Source: Kribbella caucasensis (GTDB lineage Bacteria > Actinomycetota > Actinomycetes > Propionibacteriales > Kribbellaceae). From it: a DNA stretch of 64,000 nucleotides. This document shows positions 43,465 through 52,670 of the stretch, piece after piece (the stretch's first letter is position 1; the number at the start of each line of letters is the position of its first letter). Below the pieces are notes generated by a model. It was not told the DNA's origin, made no database searches, and was given only the letters and a program-made list of their open reading frames with translations. A program made the position numbers and the translations under genes. Location: contig NZ_SNWQ01000004.1 in NCBI RefSeq assembly GCF_004361855.1, positions 163,582 through 227,581 of the forward strand, in the 5' to 3' direction.

Positions 43465-44424
43465 GTGGAGACAGTGGCGCTGGGGCGGACGGGATTGCGG
43501 ATCAGCCGACTCGGACTGGGGCTGGCCTCGCTCGGCGGCATGTTCACGGCCGTACCGGATGGCCAGGCCATCGCGACCATCGACCGAGCCTGGGAGCTGG
43601 GCATCCGCCTCTTCGACACCGCCCCGGTCTACGGCTACGGACGATCCGAGCAGCGCGCCGGCCTCGCCCTCCGCGGCCGGCCACGGGACGAGTACGTCCT
43701 CTGCACCAAGGTCGGCCGACTGATCGAGCGCGACGGCCCGGACCTGCAACCGATCTGGGCCGACCCACCAGCCGGAGTCGGTCCACGACTGGATTACTCG
43801 TACGCCGCCGTGATGCGCTCCTTCGAAGACAGCCTCGCCCGGCTCGGAATCGACCGCATCGACGTCCTCCACATCCACGACCCCGAACTGGACTTCGCCA
43901 CCGCCTCGACTGCCACCCTCCGAGCCCTGATCGAACTCCGCGACCGCGGCACCATCCGAGCCCTTTCCCTCGGCGTCAACCACGCCGACGTCGCCGCCCG
44001 CTTTATCCGCGAAACCGCCCCACCCGGCCCCGACTGCATCCTCCTGGCCGGGCGCTACACCTTGCTTGACCAATCCGCCGCAACCGATCTGCTCCCGCTC
44101 TGCCACGACCGCGGCATCGCCCTCCTAGCCGCCGGCGTCTTCCAAGGCGGCGCGCTCACGTCCCCCGGCTATCCCCCACTCCCACCAGCCCCCACCGGCC
44201 GAGTGGAAGCCCTCCGCACCATCTGCACCCAGTACGGCGTACCGCTGCTGGCCGCCGCCGTACAGTTCCCCCTCATCCACCCCGCCGTACCAGCCGTCAT
44301 CGTCGGCGCCCGCACCCCCACCGAAATCACCGAAGTCGCCGAGTACCTGTCCCACCCCATCCCCGCCACCTTCTGGCCCGCCCTCCAACGAGCCGACCTG
44401 ATCCCTGCCCCCACTCTCACCTAA
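43465..44424 (+). CDS. Aldo/keto reductase
   Basis: A 319-residue NADPH-dependent aldo/keto reductase. Tetrad residues appear in LFDTAPVYGYGRSE (Asp and Tyr), LCTKVGR (Lys) and DVLHIHDPE (His). The start VETVALGRTGLRISRLGLG is the family's first beta-hairpin. It resembles L-fucose/D-threo-aldose dehydrogenases, which oxidise sugars with NAD(P), so an aldose is a possible substrate. The frame also allows GTG 43441, but the -10 box fits 43465 better. A small tandem repeat follows it. Confidence 0.9.
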   Translation: METVALGRTGLRISRLGLGLASLGGMFTAVPDGQAIATIDRAWELGIRLFDTAPVYGYGRSEQRAGLALRGRPRDEYVLCTKVGRLIERDGPDLQPIWADPPAGVGPRLDYSYAAVMRSFEDSLARLGIDRIDVLHIHDPELDFATASTATLRALIELRDRGTIRALSLGVNHADVAARFIRETAPPGPDCILLAGRYTLLDQSAATDLLPLCHDRGIALLAAGVFQGGALTSPGYPPLPPAPTGRVEALRTICTQYGVPLLAAAVQFPLIHPAVPAVIVGARTPTEITEVAEYLSHPIPATFWPALQRADLIPAPTLT

Positions 44425-44451
44425 TCCGCCACCACCAGCCCCAGACCCGCG

Positions 44452-44513
44452 CCGGGATCCGCTACAGCCGGGCCGGAATCCCCTACGGCGGGGCCTGGAT
44501 CCGTTACGGTCGG
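44452..44513 (+). repeat. Three imperfect 21-bp tandem repeats
   Basis: Units at 44452-44472, 44473-44493 and 44494-44513 share CCGG(A)ATCC(G)CTAC(G)GC with variations. They lie between the AKR and YCII genes, outside any convincing reading frame. Confidence 0.6.
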
Positions 44514-44566
44514 AGCAGAGGTGGACAGCACGGGAGTCCGTGGCTGAGCGACCGGAGGATGAGCCG

Positions 44567-44908
44567 ATGCGGTACATGCTGCTGCACAAGACCAACGAGA
44601 ACCTCGAAGCCGGGAACCCACCCGACCCCGAGATGCTCGCCCGCGCCGACGAGGTGCTGGAGGAGATGCGCCAGGCCGGCGTACTGCTCACCGCCGAAGG
44701 CCTGATGCCGAGCTCCCGCGGCGCCCGGATCACCTTCCAGGACAGCAATCCCCGCGTCACCGACGGCCCCTTCACCGAGACCAAAGAACTCGTCGCCGGC
44801 CTCTCCATCATCCGCGTCGACACGAAGGCCGACGCCATCCGCTGGGCCCTCCGCTTCGCCGAAGCCGACCCCGGCACCGAAATAGACATCCTCGAACTCG
44901 CCGACTAA
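44567..44908 (+). CDS. YCII-domain protein
   Basis: A 113-residue YCII-family protein (MRYMLLHKTNENLEAGNPPD, DGPFTETKELVAGLSIIRVD). The DGPF/ETKE string is typical of the sigma-factor-associated YCII group, although no sigma gene is next to it. The fold is a ferredoxin-like dimer; its role is unknown. ATG 44567 is chosen because GGAGGA lies 7 nt before it; the GTG at 44540 is the outer limit. Confidence 0.87.
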   Translation: MRYMLLHKTNENLEAGNPPDPEMLARADEVLEEMRQAGVLLTAEGLMPSSRGARITFQDSNPRVTDGPFTETKELVAGLSIIRVDTKADAIRWALRFAEADPGTEIDILELAD

Positions 44909-44912
44909 CAGC

Positions 44913-44936
44913 CCCCAGGTTGCCCACACCCTGGGG
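44913..44936 (+). terminator. Weak hairpin terminator after the YCII gene
   Basis: CCCCAGG and CCTGGGG form a 7-bp stem around a 10-nt loop, five bases past the stop. No T-run is present. Confidence 0.45.
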
Positions 44937-45027
44937 ACACCTGTGGACAACTCGACGAACTCGACTCATCGCGAAACCCCTTATCCACAAGGGCTTTCCG
45001 GCCCCACAAAGTGTCGGCGGCATCATC

Positions 45028-45033
45028 TAGGCT
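45028..45033 (+). promoter_or_regulatory. Putative leaderless -10 box (TAGGCT) of the DUF222/HNH gene
   Basis: TAGGCT ends 6 nt before ATG 45040 and no SD is seen. Confidence 0.5.
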
Positions 45034-45039
45034 TTTCGC

Positions 45040-47184
45040 ATGGACAGGTGGTACGAACGGCCCGTGTGGTCGATGACCGGCAGCGACAAGCTGACGGCCC
45101 TCGACACACTGCAGGCCGACCTCACCCGCCTGTCCACCCGCCGCCTCGAACTCTTGGCCGCGTTGGACACCGACGGCTACGCCACCGAAATCGGCGCCCG
45201 CGACACGGTCAACCTGATCGCCATCCGCCACCGCCTCGACCCCACCGATGTCCGCCGAGACCTCAAACTCGCCCACGCCCTCCCGAAATACCCTGCCGTG
45301 TCCACCGCCCTCCACACCGACCCCACCACCACGCCGACCGACGCCGAAAGCCCTGCGCCAGCTGAGGAAACCGCGGCCAATGCGGAGACGGCCACGGACG
45401 CGGAGGCGGAGGCCGAGCGGGCCGGGCAGGCGGCGGCCGATGCGATCGGGGTGGCAGACGTGGACGGTGCGGCGGACGCGGAGCGGGATGGGCCGTCGGT
45501 GCTGCATCCGGGGCAGGCGGCGGTGATCGTCGATGCGCTGGAGAAGATCCCGTCTTCGGCGCGGGTCTCGGCCGAGTCTCTGCGGTTCGCCGAGGAACAG
45601 ATGGTGAAGGCCGCCCAGGTGTTGCCGCCCGGCGAGCTGCGCAAGCTCGGCCGGGAGGTCCGCAACCGGCTCGACACCGACGGCCCCGAACCGGCCGAGA
45701 AGCGCGCCGCGGCGAACGAGCGGCTCTGGTTGAAGCGGACCGACGACGGCATCAAGTTCGGCGGGTTCCTGGCCGGTGACAACGCGGAGTTGCTGCAGAC
45801 GATGGTGTTCGCCAACTCCAAGCCCCACAAGACCCCCGACGGGCAGCGGGACCCGCGCAGCCGCGGGAAACTCCAGGCCGACGGCTTCACCGACATCCTG
45901 CACACCGCGGCCGCGACCGGTGTCGCCCCGGCCCACGGCGGCATCAGGCCCCACATCACCGTCACCATCTCGCTGGCCGATCTGCTCGCCGGCACCGGCA
46001 CCGGTGACCTGGCCCACGGCGGGACCCTGTCGGCGGCCGCGATCCGCCGGCTGGCCTGCGATGCCGGGATCATCCCGCTCGTCCTCGGCGCCAACTCCGA
46101 GCCCCTGGATGTGGGCACCGAGGAACGGTTCGTCAACCGGGCGATGCGGCGTGCGTTGAACGCCCGCGACAAGGGCTGCGTGGTGTGCGGCGCTCCACCG
46201 GCGATGTGCGAGGCCCACCACATCATCCACTGGGCCGAAGGCGGCCCGACCCGCGTCGACAACCTGGTCCTGCTCTGCAAGGCCCACCACATCGACGTGC
46301 ACCACGGCCACTGGACCATCGAGATGGTCAACGGTCGCCCGGTGCTGTCCCGCCCCGACTGGGCCACCCCCACACCAACCCGTACTCCCACCTCCCCGGA
46401 TCCGTGGGCCGACAACCCGGGCCGAACTCCGACCGCGCCGCCGGATCCCTGGGCGACCAGCCCGTCCAACACGCCACCCGCCGGGTCACCCGCCCCGGCG
46501 TCAAGCGGCGACTCGCCCGAAACCCCACCAGGTGCCGGGCCGCCCACACCCGAGCCTGCGCCCGAAACCCCACCAGGTGCCGGGCCGCCCACACCCGAGC
46601 CTGCGCCTAACACTCCACCAGGTGCCAGGCCAATCACACCCGAGCCCTGGCCAACCACACTCGACGCCGGAGCCGGCACCACAGCGGCCCGCAGCACGGG
46701 GTCGGCCACCACACCCGCCGGATCGTCCAGCCGCGCCACCACCCCGGCCGCCCCGGCCTGGGCGCGCTCCGGCCGCGACCCCGCCGACTATCCAGACCCC
46801 CGGGCCGACGAGCCGCCCACCGGAGCCACGCTGCGGGACGCCGACACCACGGGCCTGGCCCGGGAGATGGCCGCGGCGAAGGAGCATCCGGTCGACCAAA
46901 CCAGTGGACCGGCCGACCACGCGGCCTGGCCAACCGGTTGGAGCCCCACATCGACCGAACGGGCGATCACCCCGCCCGGCGGCGCCACCCGCCGCCTCGG
47001 TGGATTCGCCCACCCACTCGGGGATTCCACCGGCAATCTCGACATCATGGTCGACCAGTTACGCCGCGAGGTTGCCGACTACCCAGACCCGTGGAGCGAT
47101 GACCCATCGCCACAACCCACGGTCCCGCCGACCACGGCTTCTGCCTCACCTCCCCACCCAGGCCAGGCAACCCCAGCCAGATGA
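45040..47184 (+). CDS. DUF222 / HNH endonuclease-domain protein (13E12 repeat family type)
   Basis: A 714-residue protein. The DUF222 domain (about 20-350) is split by an Ala/Glu-rich insert near 95-150. An HNH nuclease follows at about 375-425: C380-x2-C383, C390-EAHHIIHW, DNLVLLCKAHHIDVHHGHW. The Cys pairs bind structural zinc and the His residues form the active site. A long Pro-rich tail (about 440-714) contains three 15-residue repeats. Such proteins occur in many copies in actinobacteria and their role is unknown; mobility or defence have been proposed. The tail is unusually long. No partner gene is coupled to it. Confidence 0.88.
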   Translation: MDRWYERPVWSMTGSDKLTALDTLQADLTRLSTRRLELLAALDTDGYATEIGARDTVNLIAIRHRLDPTDVRRDLKLAHALPKYPAVSTALHTDPTTTPTDAESPAPAEETAANAETATDAEAEAERAGQAAADAIGVADVDGAADAERDGPSVLHPGQAAVIVDALEKIPSSARVSAESLRFAEEQMVKAAQVLPPGELRKLGREVRNRLDTDGPEPAEKRAAANERLWLKRTDDGIKFGGFLAGDNAELLQTMVFANSKPHKTPDGQRDPRSRGKLQADGFTDILHTAAATGVAPAHGGIRPHITVTISLADLLAGTGTGDLAHGGTLSAAAIRRLACDAGIIPLVLGANSEPLDVGTEERFVNRAMRRALNARDKGCVVCGAPPAMCEAHHIIHWAEGGPTRVDNLVLLCKAHHIDVHHGHWTIEMVNGRPVLSRPDWATPTPTRTPTSPDPWADNPGRTPTAPPDPWATSPSNTPPAGSPAPASSGDSPETPPGAGPPTPEPAPETPPGAGPPTPEPAPNTPPGARPITPEPWPTTLDAGAGTTAARSTGSATTPAGSSSRATTPAAPAWARSGRDPADYPDPRADEPPTGATLRDADTTGLAREMAAAKEHPVDQTSGPADHAAWPTGWSPTSTERAITPPGGATRRLGGFAHPLGDSTGNLDIMVDQLRREVADYPDPWSDDPSPQPTVPPTTASASPPHPGQATPAR
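46516..46650 (+). repeat. Three 45-bp in-frame repeats in the DUF222/HNH tail
   Basis: Units at 46516-46560 and 46561-46605 are identical; the third at 46606-46650 is diverged. Each codes for 15 residues (PETPPGAGPPTPEPA). The identity suggests recent duplication and probable length variation between strains. Confidence 0.8.
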
Positions 47185-47246
47185 ACAACCCAGGCGCTCA
47201 TGCAACTCATTCCGCCACCCCACTCGGAGCGCGAGAAGTGCGGGAG

Positions 47247-47413
47247 ACCGGTGCCGGACGGGTGTCGGTGAGGGTGAGGTGCGGGAGAAGACCGGTGCCG
47301 GTCAGGTGTCGGTGAGGGTCAGGTGCAGGAGACCGGTGCCGGTCAGGTGTCGGTGAGGGTCAGGTGCAGAAAACCGGTGCCGGTCAGGTGTTGGTGAGGG
47401 TGAGGTGCAGGAG
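47247..47413 (-). repeat. Four tandem 41-44-bp copies of the GNAT gene's 3' end
   Basis: Copies at 47247-47290, 47291-47331, 47332-47372 and 47373-47413 share ACCGGTGCCGGTCAGGTGTC and the following 21 bp. The last copy contains the final codons and stop of the GNAT gene (minus strand), so the array consists of gene end plus stop plus 14 bp. The period is not a multiple of three. Confidence 0.85.
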
Positions 47414-47860
47414 CGGGTAGGGCTTGCCGGTGGTGTCGTGGGCGGAGCGGCCGGTCACCTCGAAGCCGTGGTGGAGGTAGAAGCCGACCGCACCCACGTT
47501 CTGCTCGTTGACGTCTACGGATCGTACGCCGAACGTGCGGATCGAATGCTCGAGCAGCAGCCGGCCGCCGCCACGGCCGAACGACTCCGGATCCACGAAC
47601 AGCATCTCGAGATTGCCGTCGGCCGCACCGGCGAATCCCATCAGCCGACAACGACCATCCCGCAGCCCAATCAGCTGCGGGATCTCCTCGAACGCTCCCC
47701 GCACGAGAGGCCGGAAGACATCCAGGTCAGCCTCGGTGACAAACAGATGCGTCGCGCGGACGGACGCCTCCCAAAGTTCCGCGGCTCGGTCGTATTCCTC
47801 CGGCCGGATCTCCGAGATCTCCACCGGCCCAGTCAATCCGACAAATCCATCGACGCCCAC
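47384..47860 (-). CDS. GNAT-family N-acetyltransferase
   Basis: A 158-residue acetyltransferase (IRPEEYDRAAELWEASVRAT, LEMLFVDPESFGRGGGRLLL with the acetyl-CoA loop, VNEQNVGAVGFYLHHGFEV). It resembles YjaB-like GNAT proteins; the substrate is unknown. GTG 47860 has GAGGG 9 nt upstream; GTG 47824 would start right at the domain. Its last codons lie inside the final copy of a tandem repeat that continues downstream. No terminator hairpin is obvious apart from the array. Confidence 0.85.
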   Translation of the reverse strand: MGVDGFVGLTGPVEISEIRPEEYDRAAELWEASVRATHLFVTEADLDVFRPLVRGAFEEIPQLIGLRDGRCRLMGFAGAADGNLEMLFVDPESFGRGGGRLLLEHSIRTFGVRSVDVNEQNVGAVGFYLHHGFEVTGRSAHDTTGKPYPLLHLTLTNT

Positions 47861-47928
47861 CGATTAAGGCCCTCGACCGGACCGCCAGCCCAGCCCCGCT
47901 CAGTCCGACCAGCGTCAAGCCCCGCGCA

Positions 47929-48222
47929 TCAACTCCCGGCGAGGGTTCCCTCCTCGGCGCTCACCAGGGAGTCGATGGCGGCGAAGAAGCGGGCGATGCC
48001 CGGCAGGTTCCCGCCCTTCGCCCGGCTGGCGGCCAAGTCCTCCGCACTCACCCACTCGACAATGTCCAGCCACTCCCCATCCGGCAGCCGCACCAGCCGC
48101 GCCCCCAGAAACCCAGCCCGATCCGCCACGAAGTCTGCCAGCATGCCCGCCCGGGCCGCCAGCAGCTCATCGGTCTTCTCAGCCGCCACCTTGAAGCGGG
48201 TCAGCTCAATCGTGTTCGACAC
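47929..48222 (-). CDS. Antibiotic biosynthesis monooxygenase-like (ABM) small protein
   Basis: A 97-residue dimeric alpha/beta-barrel protein (NTIELTRFKVAAEKTDELLA, GARLVRLPDGEWLDIVEWVS). ABM-fold proteins include heme-degrading and quinone-forming monooxygenases, but many have no known role. AAGGAGAG lies 6-7 nt before the GTG. It lies 23 bp after the VWA gene and on the same strand, so it may be part of the tail of the MoxR-VWA operon. Confidence 0.8.
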   Translation of the reverse strand: MSNTIELTRFKVAAEKTDELLAARAGMLADFVADRAGFLGARLVRLPDGEWLDIVEWVSAEDLAASRAKGGNLPGIARFFAAIDSLVSAEEGTLAGS

Positions 48223-48245
48223 CAGTCACTCTCCTTGCTCGATCA

Positions 48246-49400
48246 TCAGTCCGACAGATTCGTAGAAGCCCACTGGTTAAGGTCTTCCCGGCGGATCGCA
48301 GCCGCCATCAGGTCCGGAAACAGGTCCGGCGTACAAGCGAAGGCCGGCACCCCGAGATCGGCCAGCGCCGCCGCGTTGTCCGCGTCGTACGACGGCGCCC
48401 CCGAATCCGCGAGCGCAAGCAGAGCCACCACCTGTACCCCCGACTCCACCAAAGAACGGGCCCGGCGCAACAATTCCTCCCGCACCCCGCCCTCGTACAG
48501 ATCGCTGATCAGTACCAGCACCGTCTCGCCCGGCCGCGCCACCAGCGACTCGCAATAGGCCAGCGCCCGATTGATATCCGTCCCGCCCCCGAGCTGCGTC
48601 CCGAACAGCACATCCACCGGGTCCTCCAACTGATACGTCAGATCGACCACGGCGGTATCGAACACCACCAAGCTCGTCTTCAACGTCCGGATCGACCCCA
48701 GTACGGCGCCGAAAACGCTTGCGTAGACAACGGATTCGGCCATCGATCCCGACTGATCGATCGCCAGCACGACATCACGTTGCACACTGTGGTTGCGCCG
48801 CGCATACCCGATCAGCCGGTCCGGCACGATCGTCCCCAAAGCGGGCGAGAAATGCTTCAGATTGGCCCGGATCGTCCGATCCCAGTCGATATCCGAATGC
48901 CGCGGCCGCGCAGTCCGCCCAGCCCGATCCAGTGCTCCCGTGATAGCAGCCCTGGTCCGCTCAGCCAGCCGTTTCTCCAGATCCGCAACCACCCGGCCGA
49001 CGACCTCACGTGCGGTCTGCTTGGTCTCTTCCGGCATCACCTCGTTCAGCGCGAGCAACGTGCTGACTAGGTGCACGTCCGGCTCGACCGCGCTCAACAA
49101 CTCCGGTTCCATCAGCATCCGAGTGATCCCGAGCCGCTCGACCGCATCCCGTTGCATCACCTGGACCACCGAACTCGGGAAGTACCCGCGAATGTCGCCG
49201 AGCCATCGTGCAACCCGTGGCGCCGACGACCCGAGGCCCGCGGAGCGCTTCGAACCACTCTCGCCCGGCTCAGCGTCGTACAAGGCGGCCAGTGCGGCGT
49301 CGACGGATCGGTCAGCCGTCGACAGCGTCGTACCGGTCTCCGGGTCGGCTTCGCTGCCTAGCACCATCCGCCAGCGGCGCAGGCGTTCGTCGTCCACCAT
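48246..49400 (-). CDS. VWA-domain protein of the MoxR-SWIM module
   Basis: A 384-residue cytoplasmic protein. The N-terminal half (about 1-200) is helical (VDDERLRRWRMVLGSEADPE, REVVGRVVADLEKRLAERTR). The von Willebrand A domain follows with a full MIDAS: DQSGS at 215-219, GGGTD near 271-275 and LVLISDLYEGG. It should bind a divalent metal and a protein partner. MoxR-type ATPases characteristically work with VWA proteins. It is the last of five same-strand genes; its ATG overlaps the DUF5682 stop by one base (TGATG). GTG 49403 is an alternative start. Confidence 0.9.
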   Translation of the reverse strand: MVDDERLRRWRMVLGSEADPETGTTLSTADRSVDAALAALYDAEPGESGSKRSAGLGSSAPRVARWLGDIRGYFPSSVVQVMQRDAVERLGITRMLMEPELLSAVEPDVHLVSTLLALNEVMPEETKQTAREVVGRVVADLEKRLAERTRAAITGALDRAGRTARPRHSDIDWDRTIRANLKHFSPALGTIVPDRLIGYARRNHSVQRDVVLAIDQSGSMAESVVYASVFGAVLGSIRTLKTSLVVFDTAVVDLTYQLEDPVDVLFGTQLGGGTDINRALAYCESLVARPGETVLVLISDLYEGGVREELLRRARSLVESGVQVVALLALADSGAPSYDADNAAALADLGVPAFACTPDLFPDLMAAAIRREDLNQWASTNLSD

Positions 49401-51568
49401 CACACCCCCAGCAATTGGGCGACCACCGGCAACACGGAAGCGGCCAGCTCGTCGTCCAACTCATTGTCCTCAGCAACAACCTGTACTCCGTTGCCGAGAG
49501 CACGGGCCCGTTCGCCGATCGAGCGTCGTTCGGGCGACGCGAACGTGCCGAAAGTACGCCGCAGCAACGGCAACACCTCCAGGAACGCCTCGTCCGGAAT
49601 CGCGGCCAGCCAGGAATCCACCAACGCCAGCAGGCGTTCGTCATGCACGAGCAGCAACCCACCACCGGCAAGGAAGCCCTCGACATACCCGGCCGCATCA
49701 CTCGTCGGCGTCCCCGGCGACAGCGCCCGCCCGAGCCGCAACGCGACCTCGCCGGCCTCGATCCGCGACGTGTCCAGCATCAACCGGGTCAGCCGCCCCG
49801 CGATCAACGGCGGCACCGACGACCGATCGCTCAACCCCTGCAACGTCCGCAACCACTCGTCCCGTACGCCGGACGACAGCAAAGTGGTCGCGTCCTGCAC
49901 CCCGTCGACGAGTTGCAGCACACCCGCGGCCGCCTCCGGATCCAGCCCATGCACGAACCGCGCAAGACCCACACAAACGCGCGACACCATCCGCTCCGCC
50001 ACGGACGCGAGGCCAGCCGTGTCGCTGCCCCGCACATCGCCGTACCGCGCGGAGCGGGCCAACGCGGGAAGGGCCTCCATCAGGTGACCCACATCGGTGT
50101 CCTTCGCCGCCCGGGTGTCCACACCGGCCAGCAACTCGGGCAACGCATCGGCCAACTCCGCGAGCAGGGACCGCTCGAGCGCCGCCGTCACCTCGGCAAG
50201 ATTCGCCGACTCCGCGGCGACGCCCAGCATCACCGAAGTCGCGGCTCCGGCCACCGTGGTCCCGTGTGCGCCCGCGGCCACCAGATCGACCTCGAGCCCG
50301 GGATCCCAAGTGAGCTTCCACATCTCCCGGAACGTCCCCTGACTCCGCCTCTCATCCGAAGTGGGCAGACCCCAGTCGATCCCGAGAATGCGCAGCCGAT
50401 GCAGCAGGTGCGACTTCTCCAGATCGTTCGGCTTGCGCAGATCGAGATCGATCACCCGCTCGACCGCGTCCCGCTTGAGCCGAAGCCGTCGCGCCTGCGC
50501 AGCCAGATCCGCCGCCACGGGCGCTTGCGGAGTATCGCTCGGCACCGCACCGAGCAACTCGCCGACGACGGCCTCCCTCGTCACAAGATCAAGCAGTACT
50601 TCGTTCCCGCCGCACATCACCGCTCGGGTGGCCTCGGTGACCTCGCTCAATCCCGCGAGTGGACGTTCCCGGAGCGCCGCGAGGGTGTCGGCCAGCCGAA
50701 CCGCCTCGATCACGTGTGCGCTGGACACGGGGAGATCCTCGGCCCGCAGTACCTGGGCGACCTTCGTGAGCCAGCGCGTCGTCACCTGGTCGGGCGTGGT
50801 GAACAGGTGGTGGTACCAACCAGGCGAGGTCACGCCCGCGCCGTACCCGCTGGAGCTGGCGAGACGGCCGTGCGTCCACGGGACCCAGGTGCACGCGACC
50901 TTCCGCTTGGCCAGGCCCTTCAGGATCCGCTGGTCATGTGTTGCTGGGGGCAACGGTATGGTCAGCGCCGGGACGTGCCAGGCGCCGCAGACCACCGCGA
51001 TCCGCTCGAATCCTTCCTTGATCGCCTTACGCAGCACGGTTCGCATGTACGCCTCGCGCTGCGCTTCCCGCCCACTCGGCACCTCGTCGCGACGCAGCTC
51101 GCCCATCGCCTCCGCGATCACCGTGAACGGTTCGGCCCCGTCCCGCCGGTGCTCGATCACGTCGTCCCACCAGCGCTCGGGATCGTCGTACCCACCGGCC
51201 GCCGCCAACGTCGCCAGCGGATCCGTCGCCAGCCCACGCCCGTCCCCACGCGACCCGAACTGGAAGGCTGCAGGCAGATCGCAAAACCGCACCGGTACGC
51301 CGGCCGACAGCGCGTGCCGGATCGCCTGCCACTCGGGACTGAACACCGCGAACGGCCAGAACGCCGCCTTCGTCGAATCGTCCACCGCATAGGCCAGCAA
51401 CGCGACCGGCGGCACCATGTCCGGATCGCCCGCCAGCGCGACGATCTTGTCGGCCTCGGGCGGTCCCTCGATCAGCACGATGTCGGGCCGCAACTCGTCG
51501 AGCGCAACCGCCAACGCCCGCGCGGACCCCGGCCCGTGATGCCTGATCCCGAAGAGGTGAACCGTCAT
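49400..51568 (-). CDS. DUF5682-family protein of the MoxR-SWIM module
   Basis: A 722-residue soluble protein. The first 110 residues (VHLFGIRHHGPGSARALAVA, DIVLIEGPPEADKIV, VPVRFCDLPAAF) resemble the TraB/EreA/ChaN-like fold, in which the HHGPGS and EGP strings form a conserved metal- or substrate-binding site. Further conserved-looking strings are VVCGAWHVPALTIPLP and TWVPWTHGRLASSSGYGAGV. The last 350 residues are helical. No activity is known. It lies 16 bp after the MoxR gene and is coupled to the VWA gene, so it is probably the effector or substrate-recognition part of the module. Confidence 0.85.
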   Translation of the reverse strand: MTVHLFGIRHHGPGSARALAVALDELRPDIVLIEGPPEADKIVALAGDPDMVPPVALLAYAVDDSTKAAFWPFAVFSPEWQAIRHALSAGVPVRFCDLPAAFQFGSRGDGRGLATDPLATLAAAGGYDDPERWWDDVIEHRRDGAEPFTVIAEAMGELRRDEVPSGREAQREAYMRTVLRKAIKEGFERIAVVCGAWHVPALTIPLPPATHDQRILKGLAKRKVACTWVPWTHGRLASSSGYGAGVTSPGWYHHLFTTPDQVTTRWLTKVAQVLRAEDLPVSSAHVIEAVRLADTLAALRERPLAGLSEVTEATRAVMCGGNEVLLDLVTREAVVGELLGAVPSDTPQAPVAADLAAQARRLRLKRDAVERVIDLDLRKPNDLEKSHLLHRLRILGIDWGLPTSDERRSQGTFREMWKLTWDPGLEVDLVAAGAHGTTVAGAATSVMLGVAAESANLAEVTAALERSLLAELADALPELLAGVDTRAAKDTDVGHLMEALPALARSARYGDVRGSDTAGLASVAERMVSRVCVGLARFVHGLDPEAAAGVLQLVDGVQDATTLLSSGVRDEWLRTLQGLSDRSSVPPLIAGRLTRLMLDTSRIEAGEVALRLGRALSPGTPTSDAAGYVEGFLAGGGLLLVHDERLLALVDSWLAAIPDEAFLEVLPLLRRTFGTFASPERRSIGERARALGNGVQVVAEDNELDDELAASVLPVVAQLLGV

Positions 51569-51584
51569 CGTCTGGCCCCGACCG

Positions 51585-52670
51585 TCATCCGTTGATGTCC
51601 CTGCAGGCGCGGTAGAAGTCGGACCAGCCCTCGCGTTCGCGCACGACGGTCTCCAGGTACTCCGACCAGACCACCCGATCCGCCGATGGGTCCTTCACGA
51701 CGGCGCCCAGGATCCCGCCCGCCACGTCGTACGAGCGCAGCACCCCATCGCCGAAGTGCGCCGCCAACGCGAGTCCACCGGTCACCACGCTGATCGCCTC
51801 GGCGGTGGACAACGTCCCGGACGGTGACTTGACCGCTGTGCGCCCGTCCTCGGTCCGGCCCGAGCGCAGCTCACGGAACACGGTCACCACCCGGCGGATC
51901 TCGTCCAGCGCCGAATCCGGCCGCGGCAACTCCAGCGACGATCCGAGCTGCTCGACCCGGCGGGACACGATCTCCACCTCGTCGTCGGCCGAATCCGGCA
52001 GCGGCAGCACGACCGTGTTGAACCGTCGCCGCAACGCGCTGGACAATTCGTTGATCCCCTTGTCCCGGTCGTTGGCGGTCGCGATCACGTTGAATCCCTT
52101 GCGCGCCTGGACCTCGGTGGCCAGCTCGGGGATCGGCAGCGCCTTCTCCGACAGGATGGTGATCAGCGCGTCCTGTACGTCGGACGGCATCCGGGTCAGC
52201 TCCTCGATCCGGGCGATCTTCGCGCCGGCCATCGCCCGCTGCACCGGACTCGGCACCAGCGCGGCCTCACTGGGGCCCTGGGCAATCAACTGGGCGTAGT
52301 TCCAGCCGTACCGGATCGCCTCCTCGGCCGTACCCGCCGTCCCCTGCACGAGCAGGGTCGAGTCCCCGCTGATCGCCGCCGCGAGGTGCTCGCTGACCCA
52401 CGTCTTCGCGGTCCCCGGTACGCCGAGCAGCAGCAGCGCGCGGTCGGTCGCGAGGGTGGCGACGGCGACCTCGATCAACCGGCGCGGACCGACGTACTTC
52501 GGGGTGATCTCCAGGTCATCCGCCTGACCACCGAGCAGATACGTGACGACCGCGGCCGGTGACATTCGCCAGGCAGGTGGCCGCGGCCGGTCGTCGGCGG
52601 CGATGAGCGCGGCCAGTTCGGCGGCGTACTCGTCCTCGGCGTGCGGCCGCAACACGGCAGTGGTCGTCAT
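51585..52670 (-). CDS. MoxR-type AAA+ ATPase of the SWIM-VWA module
   Basis: A 361-residue AAA+ ATPase. Walker A GVPGTAKT is at 83-90; the Walker B region is KIARIEELTRMPSDVQDALI (151-170), with Glu where MoxR proteins usually have Asp. Sensor 1 is NVIATAN (194-200) and the arginine-finger region is RRRFN (214-218). MoxR proteins assemble as hexamers and act as chaperones with VWA partners. This one belongs to the subgroup beside SWIM and DUF5682 genes. Its ATG overlaps the DUF5691 stop (ATGA). Confidence 0.92.
   Translation of the reverse strand: MTTTAVLRPHAEDEYAAELAALIAADDRPRPPAWRMSPAAVVTYLLGGQADDLEITPKYVGPRRLIEVAVATLATDRALLLLGVPGTAKTWVSEHLAAAISGDSTLLVQGTAGTAEEAIRYGWNYAQLIAQGPSEAALVPSPVQRAMAGAKIARIEELTRMPSDVQDALITILSEKALPIPELATEVQARKGFNVIATANDRDKGINELSSALRRRFNTVVLPLPDSADDEVEIVSRRVEQLGSSLELPRPDSALDEIRRVVTVFRELRSGRTEDGRTAVKSPSGTLSTAEAISVVTGGLALAAHFGDGVLRSYDVAGGILGAVVKDPSADRVVWSEYLETVVREREGWSDFYRACRDING

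Noticed and set aside
42322..44106. A 594-codon minus-strand frame across the lipoprotein and aldo/keto reductase genes
   Set aside because: Its composition is Gly/Val/Arg shadow-like, while both plus-strand genes have recognisable features.
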